From: Serratia nevei
GTDB lineage: Bacteria > Pseudomonadota > Gammaproteobacteria > Enterobacterales > Enterobacteriaceae
DNA length: 64,000 nucleotides
Assembly: GCF_024160145.1 (NCBI RefSeq)
Contig: NZ_JAMYWQ010000015.1
Coordinates: 44,392-108,391 of the forward strand
Reading direction: 5' to 3'
Position 1 is the stretch's first letter; every line of letters starts with the position of its first letter. Positions 20,746 through 31,590 of this stretch are shown piece by piece. The notes below the pieces were generated by a model that was given only the letters and a program-made list of their open reading frames with translations, was not told the DNA's origin and ran no database searches. Made by a program: the position numbers and the translations under genes.

Positions 20746-21942
20746 TTATTCGCCGCCGTTCTGTTTCAGCGTCAACATCAGCCCCTCACGCCGCATCTGC
20801 GCCGCTTCATCCGAACGATGCAGTTTCTCCAGCGTATCGGCCAACCAGGCGTAGTCGTAGGCGTCCGGGCGCTGTTTCAGCGCTTCGCGCAAGGCGTCGG
20901 CCGCCTGCTGCCACTCGCCGTGCTTCATCAGCAACTGCCCCAGCGTGCTGTTCAACAGCGGCGTCGCGCCGTGCTGTTTCATCTGCTGACGCAGCGCTCT
21001 TTCCAGCTGCTCGGGGTTGCCGGACTTCAGCCGCGGCAGCAACAGCACCAGGCGCTCGTCGTATTGGCGCTTCAGGCTGTCGAGCACAATCTCCTGCGCC
21101 AGTTCGTGGTCGTTGCATTCGATCAGGTGCTCCACCATGGCGATTTGCAGCGGCACTTCGTGACGCGTCTTGCGGCTCTGATCTTTCCACCAGCGCTTCA
21201 GGCCTTCGCTGCCTTCGTCCGCCATCGCCTGATTCATCAGCCCGATATAAGCCTGTTGCTGCAACGCCTGCAGCTGCTCTTCGCTGTGGAGTTCGATTTT
21301 ACGCATCGATGGCAGCACTTCCAGCAGCGACGCATAGGCGCCGGTGCGCAGATAGGCCTGTTCCGCCAGGCGCAGCACTTCCGGATGACGCGGCGCCTGG
21401 TTCAGCAGGCGATCGACGCCGTGGCGTGCGGCGTGGTTCTCGCCCTGCGCCAGCTGGATACGAACCCGGGTGATATCCACCGGCAGCTGATCGGTGTCGG
21501 CCGCCTCGGCGGCGCGCTCCAGATACTGATTGGTGCGGAAGTCGTCGCCGCGTTGCTGTGCGGCCTCGGCGGCCAGCAGGTAGTTCACGACCGGCTGTTC
21601 GGCGTGATCGGCGTTGCGCGTCATCAGCTTTTCAACCTGCTTGTAGTCGCCTTCCGCCAGCTTGATCAGTGCGGCTTTGGTTTGCTGGCGCGCGCGGGAG
21701 CGCTTGCGGCCGATAAACCAACCGCGCGTGCGGGCGCCGGTACGGAAGAGACGGCGCAGGATCCACTCGATCGCCAGCAGCACCACGAACAGCAGCACCA
21801 GCATGATCACCAGGCCGGTGACGCTGGTTTCAATATTGTAGTTGTCGGTCTGGATCAGCACATAGCCCTGATGCCCGGCCAACATCGGCCCGAGCACCAC
21901 GCTGGCGATCACCACCAGGAACAGAAATAGCACGCGTAACAT
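20746..21942 (-). CDS. hemY: HemY, inner-membrane TPR protein of the heme operon
   Basis: Protein of the hemCDXY operon, implicated in late porphyrin/heme metabolism or regulation; it is not the Bacillus protoporphyrinogen oxidase of the same name. 398 residues: two N-terminal transmembrane helices (about 1-20 and 40-62), the HemY_N domain with RTGARTRGWFIGRKRSRAR, then tetratricopeptide-like helical repeats (SNAEQ-free stretches such as NYLLAAEAAQQRGD). It starts three bases after the hemX stop. Confidence 0.93.
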   Translation of the reverse strand: MLRVLFLFLVVIASVVLGPMLAGHQGYVLIQTDNYNIETSVTGLVIMLVLLFVVLLAIEWILRRLFRTGARTRGWFIGRKRSRARQQTKAALIKLAEGDYKQVEKLMTRNADHAEQPVVNYLLAAEAAQQRGDDFRTNQYLERAAEAADTDQLPVDITRVRIQLAQGENHAARHGVDRLLNQAPRHPEVLRLAEQAYLRTGAYASLLEVLPSMRKIELHSEEQLQALQQQAYIGLMNQAMADEGSEGLKRWWKDQSRKTRHEVPLQIAMVEHLIECNDHELAQEIVLDSLKRQYDERLVLLLPRLKSGNPEQLERALRQQMKQHGATPLLNSTLGQLLMKHGEWQQAADALREALKQRPDAYDYAWLADTLEKLHRSDEAAQMRREGLMLTLKQNGGE

Positions 21943-21945
21943 GGC

Positions 21946-23070
21946 TTAACCCTCCTGGTGAGCGGCAGGGGACTGGGTCATCAGGTTGCGTACCCGGGTC
22001 TGCATCACTTTTTCCAGCAGCGGCTGGCTTTTCAGCTGATCCGGCACGTCCATCGTGATCGACTGTTGGCTCAGGCTGTCCAGCTCTTCCAGGAAAGCCT
22101 TGGTCGCCGGATCGGTGGTGTCGAAATAGGCGCGCACCCAGGTAGAGACGGTTTCCAGCGATTGCTTGTAGGTCTCGTTCTGGTGGCGTGGGATGGCCTG
22201 TGCGGCCACCAGCAGGCGCGAACGGATGTTTTCGCGCAGGTAGATGTCCTGGTTCGGTGCCAGCAGCGGCTCGGCGCTGGTGTCGCGGCGGCGGACGGTG
22301 ATGAAGTCGGCCATGAAATTGCGCCAGCTCTTGGCCAGGTTCTGCCGCCACTCGCCGATCGAGCTGGAGAGTTCGCTGCTGTTTTGATCCATCGGCGCTT
22401 CGTCGGTGTCGTTATCCGCCAGACGCAGGTTATCCACCTGATTGGACAGCTGATTGACCTTGAGGATGATACCGTCGTAATCGACCTGGGTCAGCGTAGC
22501 AAGCGTGCTGATGTCTTCGGTAATGGCGCGGCGCACGTCGAGCAGGCTCGGATCGTTCATGTCCGCCAGGCTGGCGTCGGCGCTTTTCAGCAGCGCGGCG
22601 GCGCTGGTCACGTCCTGATCGCTCCACAGCTTGCGGCCGGCCATTTTCACCAGGAAATCAGCCTGCGCCAGCAGCCAGGTTTTGGCGTCGCTGCCGGAGA
22701 TGGTCGCCACTTTTTCCTGCAGTTCGCTCAGTTGGCGCGCCAAATTCGCCTGCTCGCGATCGGCGGCGTCCAGGCTTTTACCCTGCTGCTGCAACAGGCC
22801 TTCCAGCGCATTTCTTTCCTGCTGCTGGCTCTGTTTCACGCCTTCCAGCTGCTGCTGCAGCGCCTGATTGGCGGCGATCAGCTGTTGCGCCTGCTTGTGC
22901 GTGTGGTAATAGCCGCCCGCACCGAGGGCGATGACCAGCACGATAGCGATCGCGCCGAGCACCGGGCCGGTGTTCTTTCCTTGGCGGCTGGCAGCGGCTG
23001 GCTGCTGGGAGCTCTCAACCGCGGTGGTTGGCTCTTCAACCGGGGCGGATGGGGTATTTTGTTCCGTCAT
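21946..23070 (-). CDS. hemX: HemX, uroporphyrinogen-III C-methyltransferase-like membrane protein
   Basis: Membrane protein of the heme operon whose enzymatic role is unproven despite its usual name. From the ATG at 23070 ([10 protein letters not shown]) it has 374 residues: a Pro/Ser/Gln-rich cytoplasmic N-terminus, one transmembrane helix around residues 35-55, a Gln-rich coiled coil ([14 protein letters not shown]), and a conserved C-terminal domain with [19 protein letters not shown]. An in-frame ATG at 23085 would add five residues, but the MTEQ start matches E. coli. Confidence 0.92.
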   Translation of the reverse strand: MTEQNTPSAPVEEPTTAVESSQQPAAASRQGKNTGPVLGAIAIVLVIALGAGGYYHTHKQAQQLIAANQALQQQLEGVKQSQQQERNALEGLLQQQGKSLDAADREQANLARQLSELQEKVATISGSDAKTWLLAQADFLVKMAGRKLWSDQDVTSAAALLKSADASLADMNDPSLLDVRRAITEDISTLATLTQVDYDGIILKVNQLSNQVDNLRLADNDTDEAPMDQNSSELSSSIGEWRQNLAKSWRNFMADFITVRRRDTSAEPLLAPNQDIYLRENIRSRLLVAAQAIPRHQNETYKQSLETVSTWVRAYFDTTDPATKAFLEELDSLSQQSITMDVPDQLKSQPLLEKVMQTRVRNLMTQSPAAHQEG

Positions 23071-23092
23071 AGTGGCACATCCCATAGTCAGA

Positions 23093-23833
23093 TTATTGTA
23101 GCGCGCGGATCAGCGCGTCATTATCGGCGTTGTCAGCTACCCGAATCGTACGCCAGCCCAAGTCCCGGGCGAGGGTAGCCAGGCGTTCGCTCACTACTAC
23201 CAGGCGGCAACGCAGCAGCCATGAAGAACGATAGTAATCAGGAACTAAAGTATAGAGCTGTTGTAACATTTCACCGCTGGTCACCACCAGCGTATCCACA
23301 CCGGCGCGCTGCCAGTGGGCGCTTTGCTCGCTGCCGTCGTAGTGCACCGGGCTGCGTTGATAGCATTCATAATAGCTGACGTCGGCGCCGCGCTCGCTTA
23401 GCGTGGTGCCCAGCAGCTCGCGGCCGCCGTTGCCGCGCAAAATCAGCGCGCGTTTGCCCGCCAGCTTTTGCAGCGCCGGCAGCAGCAGCAGCGTTTCGCT
23501 GATCTCGCGTTCGCGCGGGTATTCCACCGGCAAACTGCTGATGCGGTGCAGCGCCAGCCCGGTGGTGCGGCCGATGGCGTAATAGGCCAGGTGCGCGGGC
23601 CAGCTCAGCCCGGCGCGGCCGATGACCGAATCGGCATAGTTCACCGAATGCTGCGACAGCACGAACACCAGATCGCCGGGGTTCAGCTGCTGCAACGCCT
23701 GCGGCAGCTGCGGCAGATCGCCACCGGGAGCGAAGTCGATCAGCGGTGCATGATAGGCAACCCGGCCGAGTGCGCGCAGCCGGCTCACTAACTGCTCGCC
23801 CGAAGGCGATGGGCGGGTTACCAGGATCGTCAT
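23093..23833 (-). CDS. hemD: HemD uroporphyrinogen-III synthase
   Basis: Cyclises hydroxymethylbilane to uroporphyrinogen III with inversion of ring D. 246 residues, two-domain alpha/beta protein, beginning [16 protein letters not shown]. The family is poorly conserved, but the linker and the segment [16 protein letters not shown] are typical. It overlaps hemC by four bases (ATGA), so the enzyme that makes the unstable bilane and the one that consumes it are translationally coupled. Confidence 0.95.
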   Translation of the reverse strand: MTILVTRPSPSGEQLVSRLRALGRVAYHAPLIDFAPGGDLPQLPQALQQLNPGDLVFVLSQHSVNYADSVIGRAGLSWPAHLAYYAIGRTTGLALHRISSLPVEYPREREISETLLLLPALQKLAGKRALILRGNGGRELLGTTLSERGADVSYYECYQRSPVHYDGSEQSAHWQRAGVDTLVVTSGEMLQQLYTLVPDYYRSSWLLRCRLVVVSERLATLARDLGWRTIRVADNADNDALIRALQ

Positions 23834-24771
23834 GCCGGCGGATTTCCCTGATAAACCTCGCGCAGGATCTCGCGCGCGCCGCGCGCCAGCAGCTCTTCCG
23901 CCAGCTCAACGCCCATCCGTTCGGCCTCGGTGGCCGGGCCGCGGCGCTCGCCGCGCACCATCCGGCTGCCGTCCGGCGCACCGACCAGGGCGCGCAGCCA
24001 CAGGCTGTCGCCATCCAGTTCGGCATAGCTGCCGATCGGCACCTGGCAGCCGCCTTCCAGACGGGTGTTCATCGCCCGCTCGGCGCGTACGCGGGTTTCG
24101 GTGGCCGCATGGTTTAGCGGCAACAGCAGCGCGCGGGTGGCGCTGTCGTCGAGGCGGCATTCAATGCCGACCGCGCCCTGGCCAACGGCCGGCAGGCACT
24201 CTTCGGCGCTCAGCGGGCTGCGGATGCGTTGCTCCAGCCCCAGGCGTTTCAGGCCGGCCACCGCCAGAATAATCGCGTCGTAGTCGCCGTTGTCCAGCTT
24301 GGCCAGGCGAGTGCCAACGTTGCCGCGCAGGTCGCGCACGATCAGATCCGGGCGGCGTTCACGCAGCTGGCACTGGCGGCGCAGGCTGGAAGTGCCGACC
24401 ACGCTGCCCTGCGGCAGCTGATCGAGCGAGGCGAAACGGTTGGAAACAAAAGCGTCGCGCGGATCTTCGCGTTCGCAAATGGTGGTCAAACCCAGGCCGG
24501 CAGGGAAATCGACCGGCACGTCTTTCATCGAGTGCACGGCGATGTCGGCGCGGCCTTCCAGCAGCGCCAGCTCGAGTTCTTTAACAAACAGGCCTTTACC
24601 GCCGACTTTCGCCAGCGGCGTATCCAGAATAACGTCGCCGCGCGTCACCATCGGCACCAACTCGACCTGCAGGCCGGGATGGCAGGCCATCAGACGTTGC
24701 TGCACATAATGTGCTTGCCAAAGTGCAAGCGGGCTTTGTCGGGTGGCAATTCGAATAATTTTGTCTAACAT
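23830..24771 (-). CDS. hemC: HemC porphobilinogen deaminase (hydroxymethylbilane synthase)
   Basis: Polymerises four porphobilinogens to hydroxymethylbilane on a covalently bound dipyrromethane cofactor. 313 residues. The cofactor-binding cysteine is Cys242 in [10 protein letters not shown], the same position as in E. coli. Other signatures are [21 protein letters not shown] and [11 protein letters not shown]. First gene of the minus-strand hemCDXY operon, divergent from cyaA. Confidence 0.97.
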   Translation of the reverse strand: MLDKIIRIATRQSPLALWQAHYVQQRLMACHPGLQVELVPMVTRGDVILDTPLAKVGGKGLFVKELELALLEGRADIAVHSMKDVPVDFPAGLGLTTICEREDPRDAFVSNRFASLDQLPQGSVVGTSSLRRQCQLRERRPDLIVRDLRGNVGTRLAKLDNGDYDAIILAVAGLKRLGLEQRIRSPLSAEECLPAVGQGAVGIECRLDDSATRALLLPLNHAATETRVRAERAMNTRLEGGCQVPIGSYAELDGDSLWLRALVGAPDGSRMVRGERRGPATEAERMGVELAEELLARGAREILREVYQGNPPA

Positions 24772-25087
24772 GCTTGTTACCGTTTTTATATTTCGCCATC
24801 CATCCTACCACTGAGAGCCAATACTGTCAGTGCAAGAAGCCGGAGGCGGAAAAAGGACAACGGAATCAAAGGGACGTGTGATGTGCTTTGGGGCAGTTAA
24901 CACTGCGGGTAAATCGTTTAGGGAAGCGCTACAATAATTGTGAAGCGTTACCTCCTTTACGGTCAATCAGCAAGGTGTTAAATTGATCACGTTTCCAGCA
25001 ATAAGTCGCCAAATATTCTTCTTACACTAACGGCGCTTATGGAATACGGGTTTTTTTCTAAACACCGGGATAATCAGGCGAGACGTC
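24772..25087 (+). promoter_or_regulatory. hemC-cyaA divergent promoter region with CRP site
   Basis: This 316-base gap carries the promoters of both divergent genes. A CRP site TGTTAAATTGATCACG lies at 24976-24991. The same sequence is present before cyaA in E. coli, where CRP-cAMP represses the main promoter, so adenylate cyclase is likely subject to the same feedback. The individual -10/-35 elements were not assigned. Confidence 0.75.
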
Positions 25088-27640
25088 TTGTACCTCTACA
25101 TCGAGACATTGAAGCAGAGACTGGATGCGATCAATCAGCTACGCGTCGATCGCGCCCTGGCGGCTATGAAGCCCGCGTTTCAACGGGTATACAGTCTGCT
25201 GCCCACCTTACTGCACCACCACCACCCGCTGATGCCGGGTTACCTGAACGGTAACGTTCCCCACGGCATTTGCCTCTACACGCCTGATGAAACTCAACAA
25301 GATTATCTGAACGATTTAGAAGACAAATGGGGCAGCCCGTTTGACAAGCCGGCCAGCGGCGAGCTGCCGATCACCGGCGTCTATTCGATGGGCAGCACCT
25401 CGTCTATCGGCCAAAGCTGCAGCTCGGATCTCGACATCTGGGTCTGCCACCAGTCCTGGCTGGACAACGAAGAACGCACCCGCCTGCAGCAAAAATGCAG
25501 CCTGCTTGAGAAGTGGGCCGCCTCAATGGGGGTGGAAGTCAGCTTCTTCCTGATCGACGAAAACCGCTTCCGCCATAATGAAAGCGGCAGCCTGGGCGGC
25601 GAAGACTGCGGCTCGACGCAGCACATCCTGTTACTCGACGAATTCTACCGCACCGCGGTGCGCCTGGCCGGCAAACGCATCCTGTGGAACATGGTGCCGG
25701 GCGAAGAAGAAGCGCACTACGATGAATACGTGCTGTCGCTGTACGCGCAGGGCGCGCTGACGCCGAACGAGTGGCTGGATCTCGGCGGCCTGAGCTCGCT
25801 GTCGGCGGAAGAGTACTTCGGCGCCAGCCTGTGGCAGCTGTACAAGAGCATCGATTCGCCTTACAAGGCGGTGCTGAAGACCCTGCTGCTGGAAGCCTAT
25901 TCCTGGGAATACCCCAATACCCAACTGCTGGCGACGGACATCAAACACCGCCTGCATCAGGGCGAGATCGTCAGCTTCGGGCTCGACGCCTACTGCATGA
26001 TGCTCGAGCGTGTCACTCGCTACCTGACCGACATCAACGACACCACCCGTCTCGATCTGGCCCGCCGCTGTTTCTACCTGAAAGTCTGTGAAAAGCTGTC
26101 GCTGGCCAAGGCCTGCGTCGGCTGGCGGCGCGAGATCCTCAGCCAGTTGGTCAGCGAGTGGGGCTGGAGCGAAGAGCGTCTGGCGATGCTGGACAACCGC
26201 GCCAACTGGAAGATCGAGCGGGTGCGCGAAGCGCATAACGAACTGCTCGACGCGATGATGCAGAGCTACCGCAACCTGATCCGTTTCGCCCGCCGCAATA
26301 ACCTCAGCGTCAGCGCCAGCCCGCAGGATATCGGCGTGCTGACCCGCAAACTGTATGCGGCGTTCGAAGCGCTGCCCGGCAAGGTGACGCTGGTGAACCC
26401 GCAGATTTCGCCGGACCTGTCGGAAAACGATTTAACCTTTATTCACGTGCCGGTTGGCCGCGCCAACCGCACCGGCTGGTATCTGTATAATCAGGCACCG
26501 GCCATGGATTCGATCGTCAGCCATCAGCCGCTGGAATATAACCGCTACCTGAACAAGCTGGTGGCCTGGGCCTATTTCAACGGCCTGCTGACGCCGCAGA
26601 CCCGCCTGCACATCAAGAGCGGCAACCTGTGCGACACCGCCAAGCTGCAGGAGCTGGTGGCCGACGTTTCTCATCACTTCCCGCTGCGCCTGCCGGCGCC
26701 GACGCCGAAAGCGCTGTACAGCCCGTGCGAAATTCGCCATCTGGCGATCATCGTCAATCTGGAAAACGATCCGACCGCCGCCTTCCGCAATCAGGTGGTG
26801 CACTTCGATTTCCGCAAGCTGGACGTGTTCAGCTTCGGCCAGCAGCAGCAGTGCCTGGTGGGCAGCATCGATCTGCTGTACCGCAACTCCTGGAACGAAG
26901 TGCGCACCCTGCACTTCAGCGGCGAGCAGTCGGTGCTGGAAGCGCTGAAAACCATTCTCGGCAAAATGCACCAGGACGCCGCGCCGCCGGAGTCGGTGGA
27001 AGTGTTCTGCTACAGCCAGCACCTGCGCGGCCTGATCCGCACCCGCATCCAGCAGCTGGTGTCGGAGTGCATCGAGCTGCGCCTGTCCAGCACCCGCCTG
27101 GAGCCCGGCCGCTTCAAGGCGGTACGCGTCGCCGGGCAGACCTGGGGGCTGTTCTTCGAGCGCCTGAGCGTGTCGGTGCAAAAGCTGGAGAACGCGGTGG
27201 AGTTCTACGGCGCCATCTCCAACAACAAGCTGCACGGCCTGTCTATCAAGGTGGAAACCGATCAGGTGCATCTGCCGCCGGTGGTGGATGGCTTCGCCAG
27301 CGAGGGGATCATCCAGTTCTTCTTCGAAGACACCTCGGACGACAAGGGCTTCAACATCTATATTCTGGACGAGTCGAATCGGGTGGAGGTGTATCACCAC
27401 TGCGAGGGCAGTAAAGAGGAGCTGGTGCGCGACGTCAGCCGCTTCTACTCCTCATCGCACGATCGCTTTACCTACGGCTCCAGCTTCATCAACTTCAACC
27501 TGCCGCAGTTCTATCAGATCGTGCAGCTCGACGGGCGCACGCAGGTGATCCCGTTCCGCAGCAATGTGCTGTCCAGCCTGTGCGTGACGGTGGCCGATGG
27601 CGCCCCGCAGCCGCTCAAACAGCAGTTCCAGCTGCATTGA
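25088..27640 (+). CDS. cyaA: CyaA class I adenylate cyclase
   Basis: Makes cAMP, the co-activator of CRP; controlled by enzyme IIA-Glc of the PTS. 850 residues, the class I size. The N-terminal catalytic half has [18 protein letters not shown] near residue 100, with the nucleotidyltransferase Ser and Asp-x-Asp pattern; the C-terminal half is regulatory. The start is TTG at 25088 ([19 protein letters not shown]), as in E. coli, where the weak UUG codon limits expression. The C-terminal dozen residues differ from E. coli, as usual for the family. Confidence 0.97.
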   Translation: MYLYIETLKQRLDAINQLRVDRALAAMKPAFQRVYSLLPTLLHHHHPLMPGYLNGNVPHGICLYTPDETQQDYLNDLEDKWGSPFDKPASGELPITGVYSMGSTSSIGQSCSSDLDIWVCHQSWLDNEERTRLQQKCSLLEKWAASMGVEVSFFLIDENRFRHNESGSLGGEDCGSTQHILLLDEFYRTAVRLAGKRILWNMVPGEEEAHYDEYVLSLYAQGALTPNEWLDLGGLSSLSAEEYFGASLWQLYKSIDSPYKAVLKTLLLEAYSWEYPNTQLLATDIKHRLHQGEIVSFGLDAYCMMLERVTRYLTDINDTTRLDLARRCFYLKVCEKLSLAKACVGWRREILSQLVSEWGWSEERLAMLDNRANWKIERVREAHNELLDAMMQSYRNLIRFARRNNLSVSASPQDIGVLTRKLYAAFEALPGKVTLVNPQISPDLSENDLTFIHVPVGRANRTGWYLYNQAPAMDSIVSHQPLEYNRYLNKLVAWAYFNGLLTPQTRLHIKSGNLCDTAKLQELVADVSHHFPLRLPAPTPKALYSPCEIRHLAIIVNLENDPTAAFRNQVVHFDFRKLDVFSFGQQQQCLVGSIDLLYRNSWNEVRTLHFSGEQSVLEALKTILGKMHQDAAPPESVEVFCYSQHLRGLIRTRIQQLVSECIELRLSSTRLEPGRFKAVRVAGQTWGLFFERLSVSVQKLENAVEFYGAISNNKLHGLSIKVETDQVHLPPVVDGFASEGIIQFFFEDTSDDKGFNIYILDESNRVEVYHHCEGSKEELVRDVSRFYSSSHDRFTYGSSFINFNLPQFYQIVQLDGRTQVIPFRSNVLSSLCVTVADGAPQPLKQQFQLH

Positions 27641-27647
27641 CGCCGCA

Positions 27648-27668
27648 AGGGCTCGGTTGCCGAGCCCT
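27648..27668 (+). terminator. Hairpin between convergent cyaA and cyaY
   Basis: AGGGCTCGG (27648-27656) pairs with CCGAGCCCT (27660-27668) across a 3-base loop, 7 bases after the cyaA stop. No T-tract follows on either strand, so termination strength is uncertain; it may serve both genes or protect 3' ends. Confidence 0.5.
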
Positions 27669-27676
27669 GCATCGCC

Positions 27677-27997
27677 TCAGGAAAAATGCAGTTCCTCACC
27701 GGCCTGTGCGCTGGCCGCTTCGCTGAGCAGCTGATAAAACGGCTGCCCGCTGCGATCGCATAGCCAGACGCCGTCGCGGTAGTTGAAGTGGTAACCGCCG
27801 GCCTTGGTGGCGAGCCACACCTGGTGCAGCGGCTCCTGGCGGTTGATGACAATTTTGGTGCCGTTTTCGAAGCTCAGCGTCATCACGCCGCCATTGGTTT
27901 CGTAGTCGATGTCCGCATCGCCGTCAAAATCGTCCAGTGTCTCTTCAATATTCAGCATCAGCTGGTCGGCCAACTGATGAAACTCGCTGTCGTTCAT
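27677..27997 (-). CDS. cyaY: CyaY frataxin-like iron-binding protein
   Basis: Bacterial frataxin that binds iron on an acidic ridge and modulates IscS-driven iron-sulfur assembly. 106 residues from the ATG at 27997 ([13 protein letters not shown]), equal to E. coli CyaY; an upstream TTG would add two residues, but an AGGAA Shine-Dalgarno stands properly before 27997. The acidic first helix ([15 protein letters not shown]) and [21 protein letters not shown] are family signatures. Convergent with cyaA. Confidence 0.96.
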   Translation of the reverse strand: MNDSEFHQLADQLMLNIEETLDDFDGDADIDYETNGGVMTLSFENGTKIVINRQEPLHQVWLATKAGGYHFNYRDGVWLCDRSGQPFYQLLSEAASAQAGEELHFS

Positions 27998-28069
27998 ATT
28001 CAATTCCTATTGCTTTTCATGATCCACCTGCGATTATAGAGACCTTGGACGCATGAATTACAGGCATTA

Positions 28070-28282
28070 ATGCAAATGAAAAAACAACTACGCTATGCGC
28101 TGATGGCAGTTCTGCTGACCGGCCTCGCCGGCTGTGGTCTGAAGGGCCCGCTTTACTTCCCCCCTGCCGACTCCGCCGGCCAAAAAACGGCCCAGCCGCC
28201 GGTGCAAACGGGCGAACAGGTGCAAAAGAATCAGCAGGAGCAGTCTGGCTCTCAGCAAAAACCGTCGATGGTCGACCAGTAA
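28070..28282 (+). CDS. lptM: LptM (YifL) small lipoprotein of LPS transport
   Basis: Short outer-membrane lipoprotein; E. coli LptM (YifL) assists oxidative maturation of the LptD translocon. 70 residues: type II signal peptide with lipobox LAGC (Cys at about residue 22), followed by the invariant CGLKGPLYFPP and then a low-complexity Gln/Pro-rich tail. The start may be 28070 or the second ATG at 28076. The gene precedes dapF, as in E. coli. Confidence 0.9.
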   Translation: MQMKKQLRYALMAVLLTGLAGCGLKGPLYFPPADSAGQKTAQPPVQTGEQVQKNQQEQSGSQQKPSMVDQ

Positions 28283-28353
28283 CACCCTGTTTGCGGTGGC
28301 GGGCGCCGCCGCAAAATCAAGACGGATAGCGCGTCCAGATAGCGGAGTATGAT

Positions 28354-29178
28354 ATGCAGTTCTCCAAAATGCACGGTCTGGGCAACGACTTTATGGTGGT
28401 CGATGCCGTTACACAGAATGTCTATTTTTCACCTGAGCTGATCCGCCGGCTGGCCGATCGGCACCTGGGCGTCGGCTTTGACCAGATGCTGGTGGTAGAA
28501 CCGCCTTACGATCCCGAGCTGGATTTTCACTACCGAATTTTCAACGCCGACGGCAGCGAAGTGGCGCAGTGCGGCAACGGCGCGCGCTGCTTCGCGCGCT
28601 TTGTGCGGCTGAAAGGGCTGACCAACAAGCGCGATATCCGCGTCAGCACCCAAACCGGGCGTATGGTGCTCAGCGTTACCGACGACGATCGGGTGTGCGT
28701 CAACATGGGTGAGCCGAACTTCGATCCGCAGGCGGTGCCGTTCCGCGCCGCCAAAGCCGAAAAGACCTACATCATGCGCGCGGCGGAACAGACCGTGCTG
28801 TGCGGCGTGGTGTCGATGGGCAACCCGCATTGTGTTTTGCAGGTGGATGATGTAAAAACCGCCAAGGTGGAGCTGCTCGGGCCGGTGCTGGAAGGGCATG
28901 AGCGCTTCCCGGAACGGGCCAACATCGGCTTTATGCAGGTGGTCAGCCGCGATCACATCAAGCTGCGCGTTTACGAGCGCGGCGCCGGCGAAACGCAGGC
29001 CTGCGGCAGCGGCGCCTGTGCGGCGGTGGCGGTGGGGATCCAACAGGAATTGCTGTCAGAAGAGGTGCATGTAGAACTGCCGGGCGGCAGTCTGCATATT
29101 CGCTGGAAAGGGCCGGGCAACCCGCTGTTTATGACCGGCCCGGCAACCCATGTCTATGACGGATTTATTCATCTATGA
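28354..29178 (+). CDS. dapF: DapF diaminopimelate epimerase
   Basis: Interconverts LL- and meso-diaminopimelate for lysine and peptidoglycan synthesis. 274 residues, PLP-independent two-base racemase. Both catalytic cysteines are present at the E. coli positions: Cys73 in QCGNGARC and Cys217 in ACGSGAC. Begins [17 protein letters not shown]. It overlaps yigA by four bases and heads the run dapF-yigA-xerC-yigB. Confidence 0.97.
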   Translation: MQFSKMHGLGNDFMVVDAVTQNVYFSPELIRRLADRHLGVGFDQMLVVEPPYDPELDFHYRIFNADGSEVAQCGNGARCFARFVRLKGLTNKRDIRVSTQTGRMVLSVTDDDRVCVNMGEPNFDPQAVPFRAAKAEKTYIMRAAEQTVLCGVVSMGNPHCVLQVDDVKTAKVELLGPVLEGHERFPERANIGFMQVVSRDHIKLRVYERGAGETQACGSGACAAVAVGIQQELLSEEVHVELPGGSLHIRWKGPGNPLFMTGPATHVYDGFIHL

Positions 29179-29888
29179 AAAGCGTAGAAGAACAGAGCGT
29201 TGCCGGCCTGGCGCTGGATGACGACACCGTGATGCAGTATCTGCTGCAGAACCCGGATTTCTTTATTCGCAACGCACGCCAGGTTGAGCAGATGCGTGTG
29301 CCTCACCCGGTGCGCGGCACCGTTTCGCTGGTGGAATGGCACCTGGCCCGCCAGCGCAACCACATCGAGCGGCTGGAAGAAGAGATCACGCTGTTGATGG
29401 AACAGGCCAGCGCCAACGAGGGGCTGTTCGCCCGGTTGCTGCACCTGCAGGCCGATTTGGCCACTGCCGACAGCCTGCAGGACATGCTCAACCGGCTGCA
29501 GCGCTGGGCGCGCGGCTTCGGTTTGGCCGGTGCCACGGTGCGCCTGTTCGCCGAACGCTGGAAGATCGGCGCGCCTTCCGACTTTACCCACCTGGCGCTG
29601 ACGCGTTCGGCGTTCGAGCCGTTCCGCATTCAGCGGCTGGGCAGCGAACAACACTACCTCGGCGGCCTGAATGGCCCCGAACTGCTGCTGCTGTTGCCGC
29701 AGGCCAAACAGATTGGCCAGATTGGCTCGGTGGCGCTGTCGATGCTGGGCGACGACGGCGAGCTGGGCATGGTGATCTTCAGCAGCCGCGATACGCAACA
29801 CTATCAGCAGGGCATGGGCACGGTGATGCTCAATCAACTGGCGCGCATGCTGCCGGAACTGCTGGAACGCTGGGTCGAACGCGCATGA
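29175..29888 (+). CDS. yigA: DUF484 (GAF-like) protein YigA
   Basis: Conserved protein of unknown function always found between dapF and xerC. 237 residues. A short N-terminal helical part contains the family motif [22 protein letters not shown], then a coiled-coil stretch ([19 protein letters not shown]), then a GAF-like domain. It overlaps both dapF and xerC with ATGA junctions, so translation is coupled. No enzymatic residues are recognised. Confidence 0.9.
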   Translation: MKSVEEQSVAGLALDDDTVMQYLLQNPDFFIRNARQVEQMRVPHPVRGTVSLVEWHLARQRNHIERLEEEITLLMEQASANEGLFARLLHLQADLATADSLQDMLNRLQRWARGFGLAGATVRLFAERWKIGAPSDFTHLALTRSAFEPFRIQRLGSEQHYLGGLNGPELLLLLPQAKQIGQIGSVALSMLGDDGELGMVIFSSRDTQHYQQGMGTVMLNQLARMLPELLERWVERA

Positions 29889-30796
29889 CGCCGATTGCGC
29901 CCAGCCTGCAGCAGCCGGTGGACGCTTTTCTGCGTTATCTCAAGGTAGAACGGCAACTCAGCCCGCTGACGCAGCTCAGCTATTCACGTCAGCTGGCGGC
30001 GCTGATGCGCCTGGCGCAGGAGATCGGTATCACCGACTGGGCGGCGCTGGACGCCGCCCGGGTGCGGATGCTGGCGGCGCGCAGCAAACGCGCCGGCCTG
30101 CAGTCCGCCAGCCTGGCGCTGCGGCTCTCTTCGTTGCGCAGTTTCCTCGACTGGCTGGTCAGCCAGGGCGTATTGCACGCCAACCCCGCCAAAGGCATCC
30201 GCACGCCGCGCAGCGGCCGCCATCTGCCGAAAAACATCGATGTCGATGAAATGAACCAGCTGCTGGAGATCGATCTCAACGATCCGCTGGCGGTGCGCGA
30301 CCGCGCCATGCTGGAGGTGATGTACGGCGCCGGCCTGCGCCTCTCCGAACTGGTGGGGCTGGATTGCCGCCATGTCGATATGGCCGCCGGCGAGGTATGG
30401 GTGATGGGGAAAGGCAGCAAAGAGCGCAAATTGCCGATCGGGCGCACCGCCGTCACCTGGCTGGAACACTGGCTGGCGATGCGCGATCTGTTCGGGCCGG
30501 AAGATGACGCGATGTTCCTGTCCAATCAGGGGCGGCGCATCTCGACGCGCAACGTGCAAAAGCGCTTCGCCGAATGGGGCGTAAAACAGGGCGTCAACAG
30601 CCATATCCACCCGCACAAGCTGCGCCACTCCTTCGCTACCCACATGCTGGAGTCCAGCGGCGATCTGCGAGCGGTGCAGGAGCTGCTCGGCCACGCCAAC
30701 CTGACCACCACGCAAATTTATACCCACCTCGACTTTCAACATCTGGCGAACGTGTACGATGCCGCGCATCCGCGCGCCAAACGGGGGAAATCCTGA
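29885..30796 (+). CDS. xerC: XerC tyrosine recombinase
   Basis: With XerD resolves chromosome dimers at dif. 303 residues from the ATG at 29885 inside the yigA stop. The SAM-like N-terminal domain is followed by the catalytic domain with the Arg in [12 protein letters not shown], the HxxR box [23 protein letters not shown] and the nucleophile tyrosine in IYTHLDF. Its context after dapF-yigA is diagnostic for XerC rather than XerD. Confidence 0.96.
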   Translation: MTPIAPSLQQPVDAFLRYLKVERQLSPLTQLSYSRQLAALMRLAQEIGITDWAALDAARVRMLAARSKRAGLQSASLALRLSSLRSFLDWLVSQGVLHANPAKGIRTPRSGRHLPKNIDVDEMNQLLEIDLNDPLAVRDRAMLEVMYGAGLRLSELVGLDCRHVDMAAGEVWVMGKGSKERKLPIGRTAVTWLEHWLAMRDLFGPEDDAMFLSNQGRRISTRNVQKRFAEWGVKQGVNSHIHPHKLRHSFATHMLESSGDLRAVQELLGHANLTTTQIYTHLDFQHLANVYDAAHPRAKRGKS

Positions 30797-31512
30797 TGCA
30801 TTTTTATCGCCCGCTGCGCCCGCTGGCGGCGCTGACTTTCGATCTGGACGACACGCTGTATGACAATCGCCCGGTGATTAGACAGACCGAACAACAGTCG
30901 GTGGCCTTCCTGCAGAGCTACCATCCCGGTCTGAACAGCTTCCAGTCGGCGGATTTCCACCGCCTGCGCCAGGAGCTGCGCGAACAGGATCCGGAGATCT
31001 ACCACGACGTCACCCAGTGGCGCTGGCGCGCCATTCATCTGGCGCTGAGCCGGCAGGGAGTGCGCGATGTCGACGCGGCGATCGGGGCCGACGCGGCGAT
31101 GCAAAACTTCGCGCTGTGGCGCAGCCGCATCGAGGTACCGGAAGCGACCCACGCCACGCTGAAGGCGCTGGCCGCGCGCTACCCGCTGGTGGCGATCACC
31201 AACGGCAACGCCGATCCGGCGCAGTGTGGCCTGGACGGCTACTTCCAGTTCGTGTTGCGCTCCGGGCCGGACGGGCGCGCCAAGCCTTACCAGGACATGT
31301 ATCACCTGGCCGTCGAGCGGCTGGGCGTGGCGCCGGAACAGATCCTGCACGTGGGCGACGATCTGACCACCGACGTCGCCGGCGCGCTGCGCGCTGGGTT
31401 GCAGGCCTGTTGGATCAACGATCGGCAACGCAGCCTGATGCAGGCCGCCGACAGCCGCCTGCTGCCGCATATTGAGATTTCGCAGTTGGCATCGCTGACA
31501 GCATTGTTATAA
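30796..31512 (+). CDS. yigB: YigB HAD phosphatase (riboflavin pathway)
   Basis: HAD-superfamily phosphatase; E. coli YigB dephosphorylates 5-amino-6-(5-phosphoribitylamino)uracil in riboflavin synthesis and also acts on FMN. 238 residues from the ATG at 30796, overlapping the xerC stop by one base (TGATG). HAD motif [10 protein letters not shown], motif II ITNGN and motif [13 protein letters not shown] are present. The uvrD promoter lies in its last codons. Confidence 0.93.
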   Translation: MHFYRPLRPLAALTFDLDDTLYDNRPVIRQTEQQSVAFLQSYHPGLNSFQSADFHRLRQELREQDPEIYHDVTQWRWRAIHLALSRQGVRDVDAAIGADAAMQNFALWRSRIEVPEATHATLKALAARYPLVAITNGNADPAQCGLDGYFQFVLRSGPDGRAKPYQDMYHLAVERLGVAPEQILHVGDDLTTDVAGALRAGLQACWINDRQRSLMQAADSRLLPHIEISQLASLTALL

Positions 31513-31542
31513 TCCCTGCCAGAACTCTGTATAAATTTCCAG
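31486..31542 (+). promoter_or_regulatory. uvrD promoter with LexA (SOS) box
   Basis: TTGGCA (31486-31491), a 16-bp spacer and TATAAT (31508-31513) form a good sigma70 promoter at the end of yigB. Just downstream is CTGTATAAATTTCCAG (31527-31542), a LexA box with the same CTGT-N8-CCAG pattern as the E. coli uvrD box. uvrD is therefore expected to be SOS-induced. Confidence 0.88.
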
Positions 31543-31545
31543 TGA

Positions 31546-31568
31546 AAAACCCGCCGCCGGCGGGTTTT
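31546..31568 (+). terminator. uvrD leader attenuator hairpin
   Basis: AAAACCCGCC (31546-31555) and GGCGGGTTTT (31559-31568) form a 10-bp stem with a 3-base loop and a short T run, 22 bases before the uvrD ATG and just past the LexA box. E. coli uvrD carries a similar terminator between promoter and gene that lowers basal expression. It could also end the dapF-yigB transcript. Confidence 0.8.
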
Positions 31569-31590
31569 CCCTTAACCATTAGTGGTGCCT

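Noticed and set aside
20600..21930. Long plus-strand ORFs over glmZ and opposite hemY
   Set aside because: They overlap the GlmZ sRNA, two terminators and the complement of hemY; all are shadow frames.
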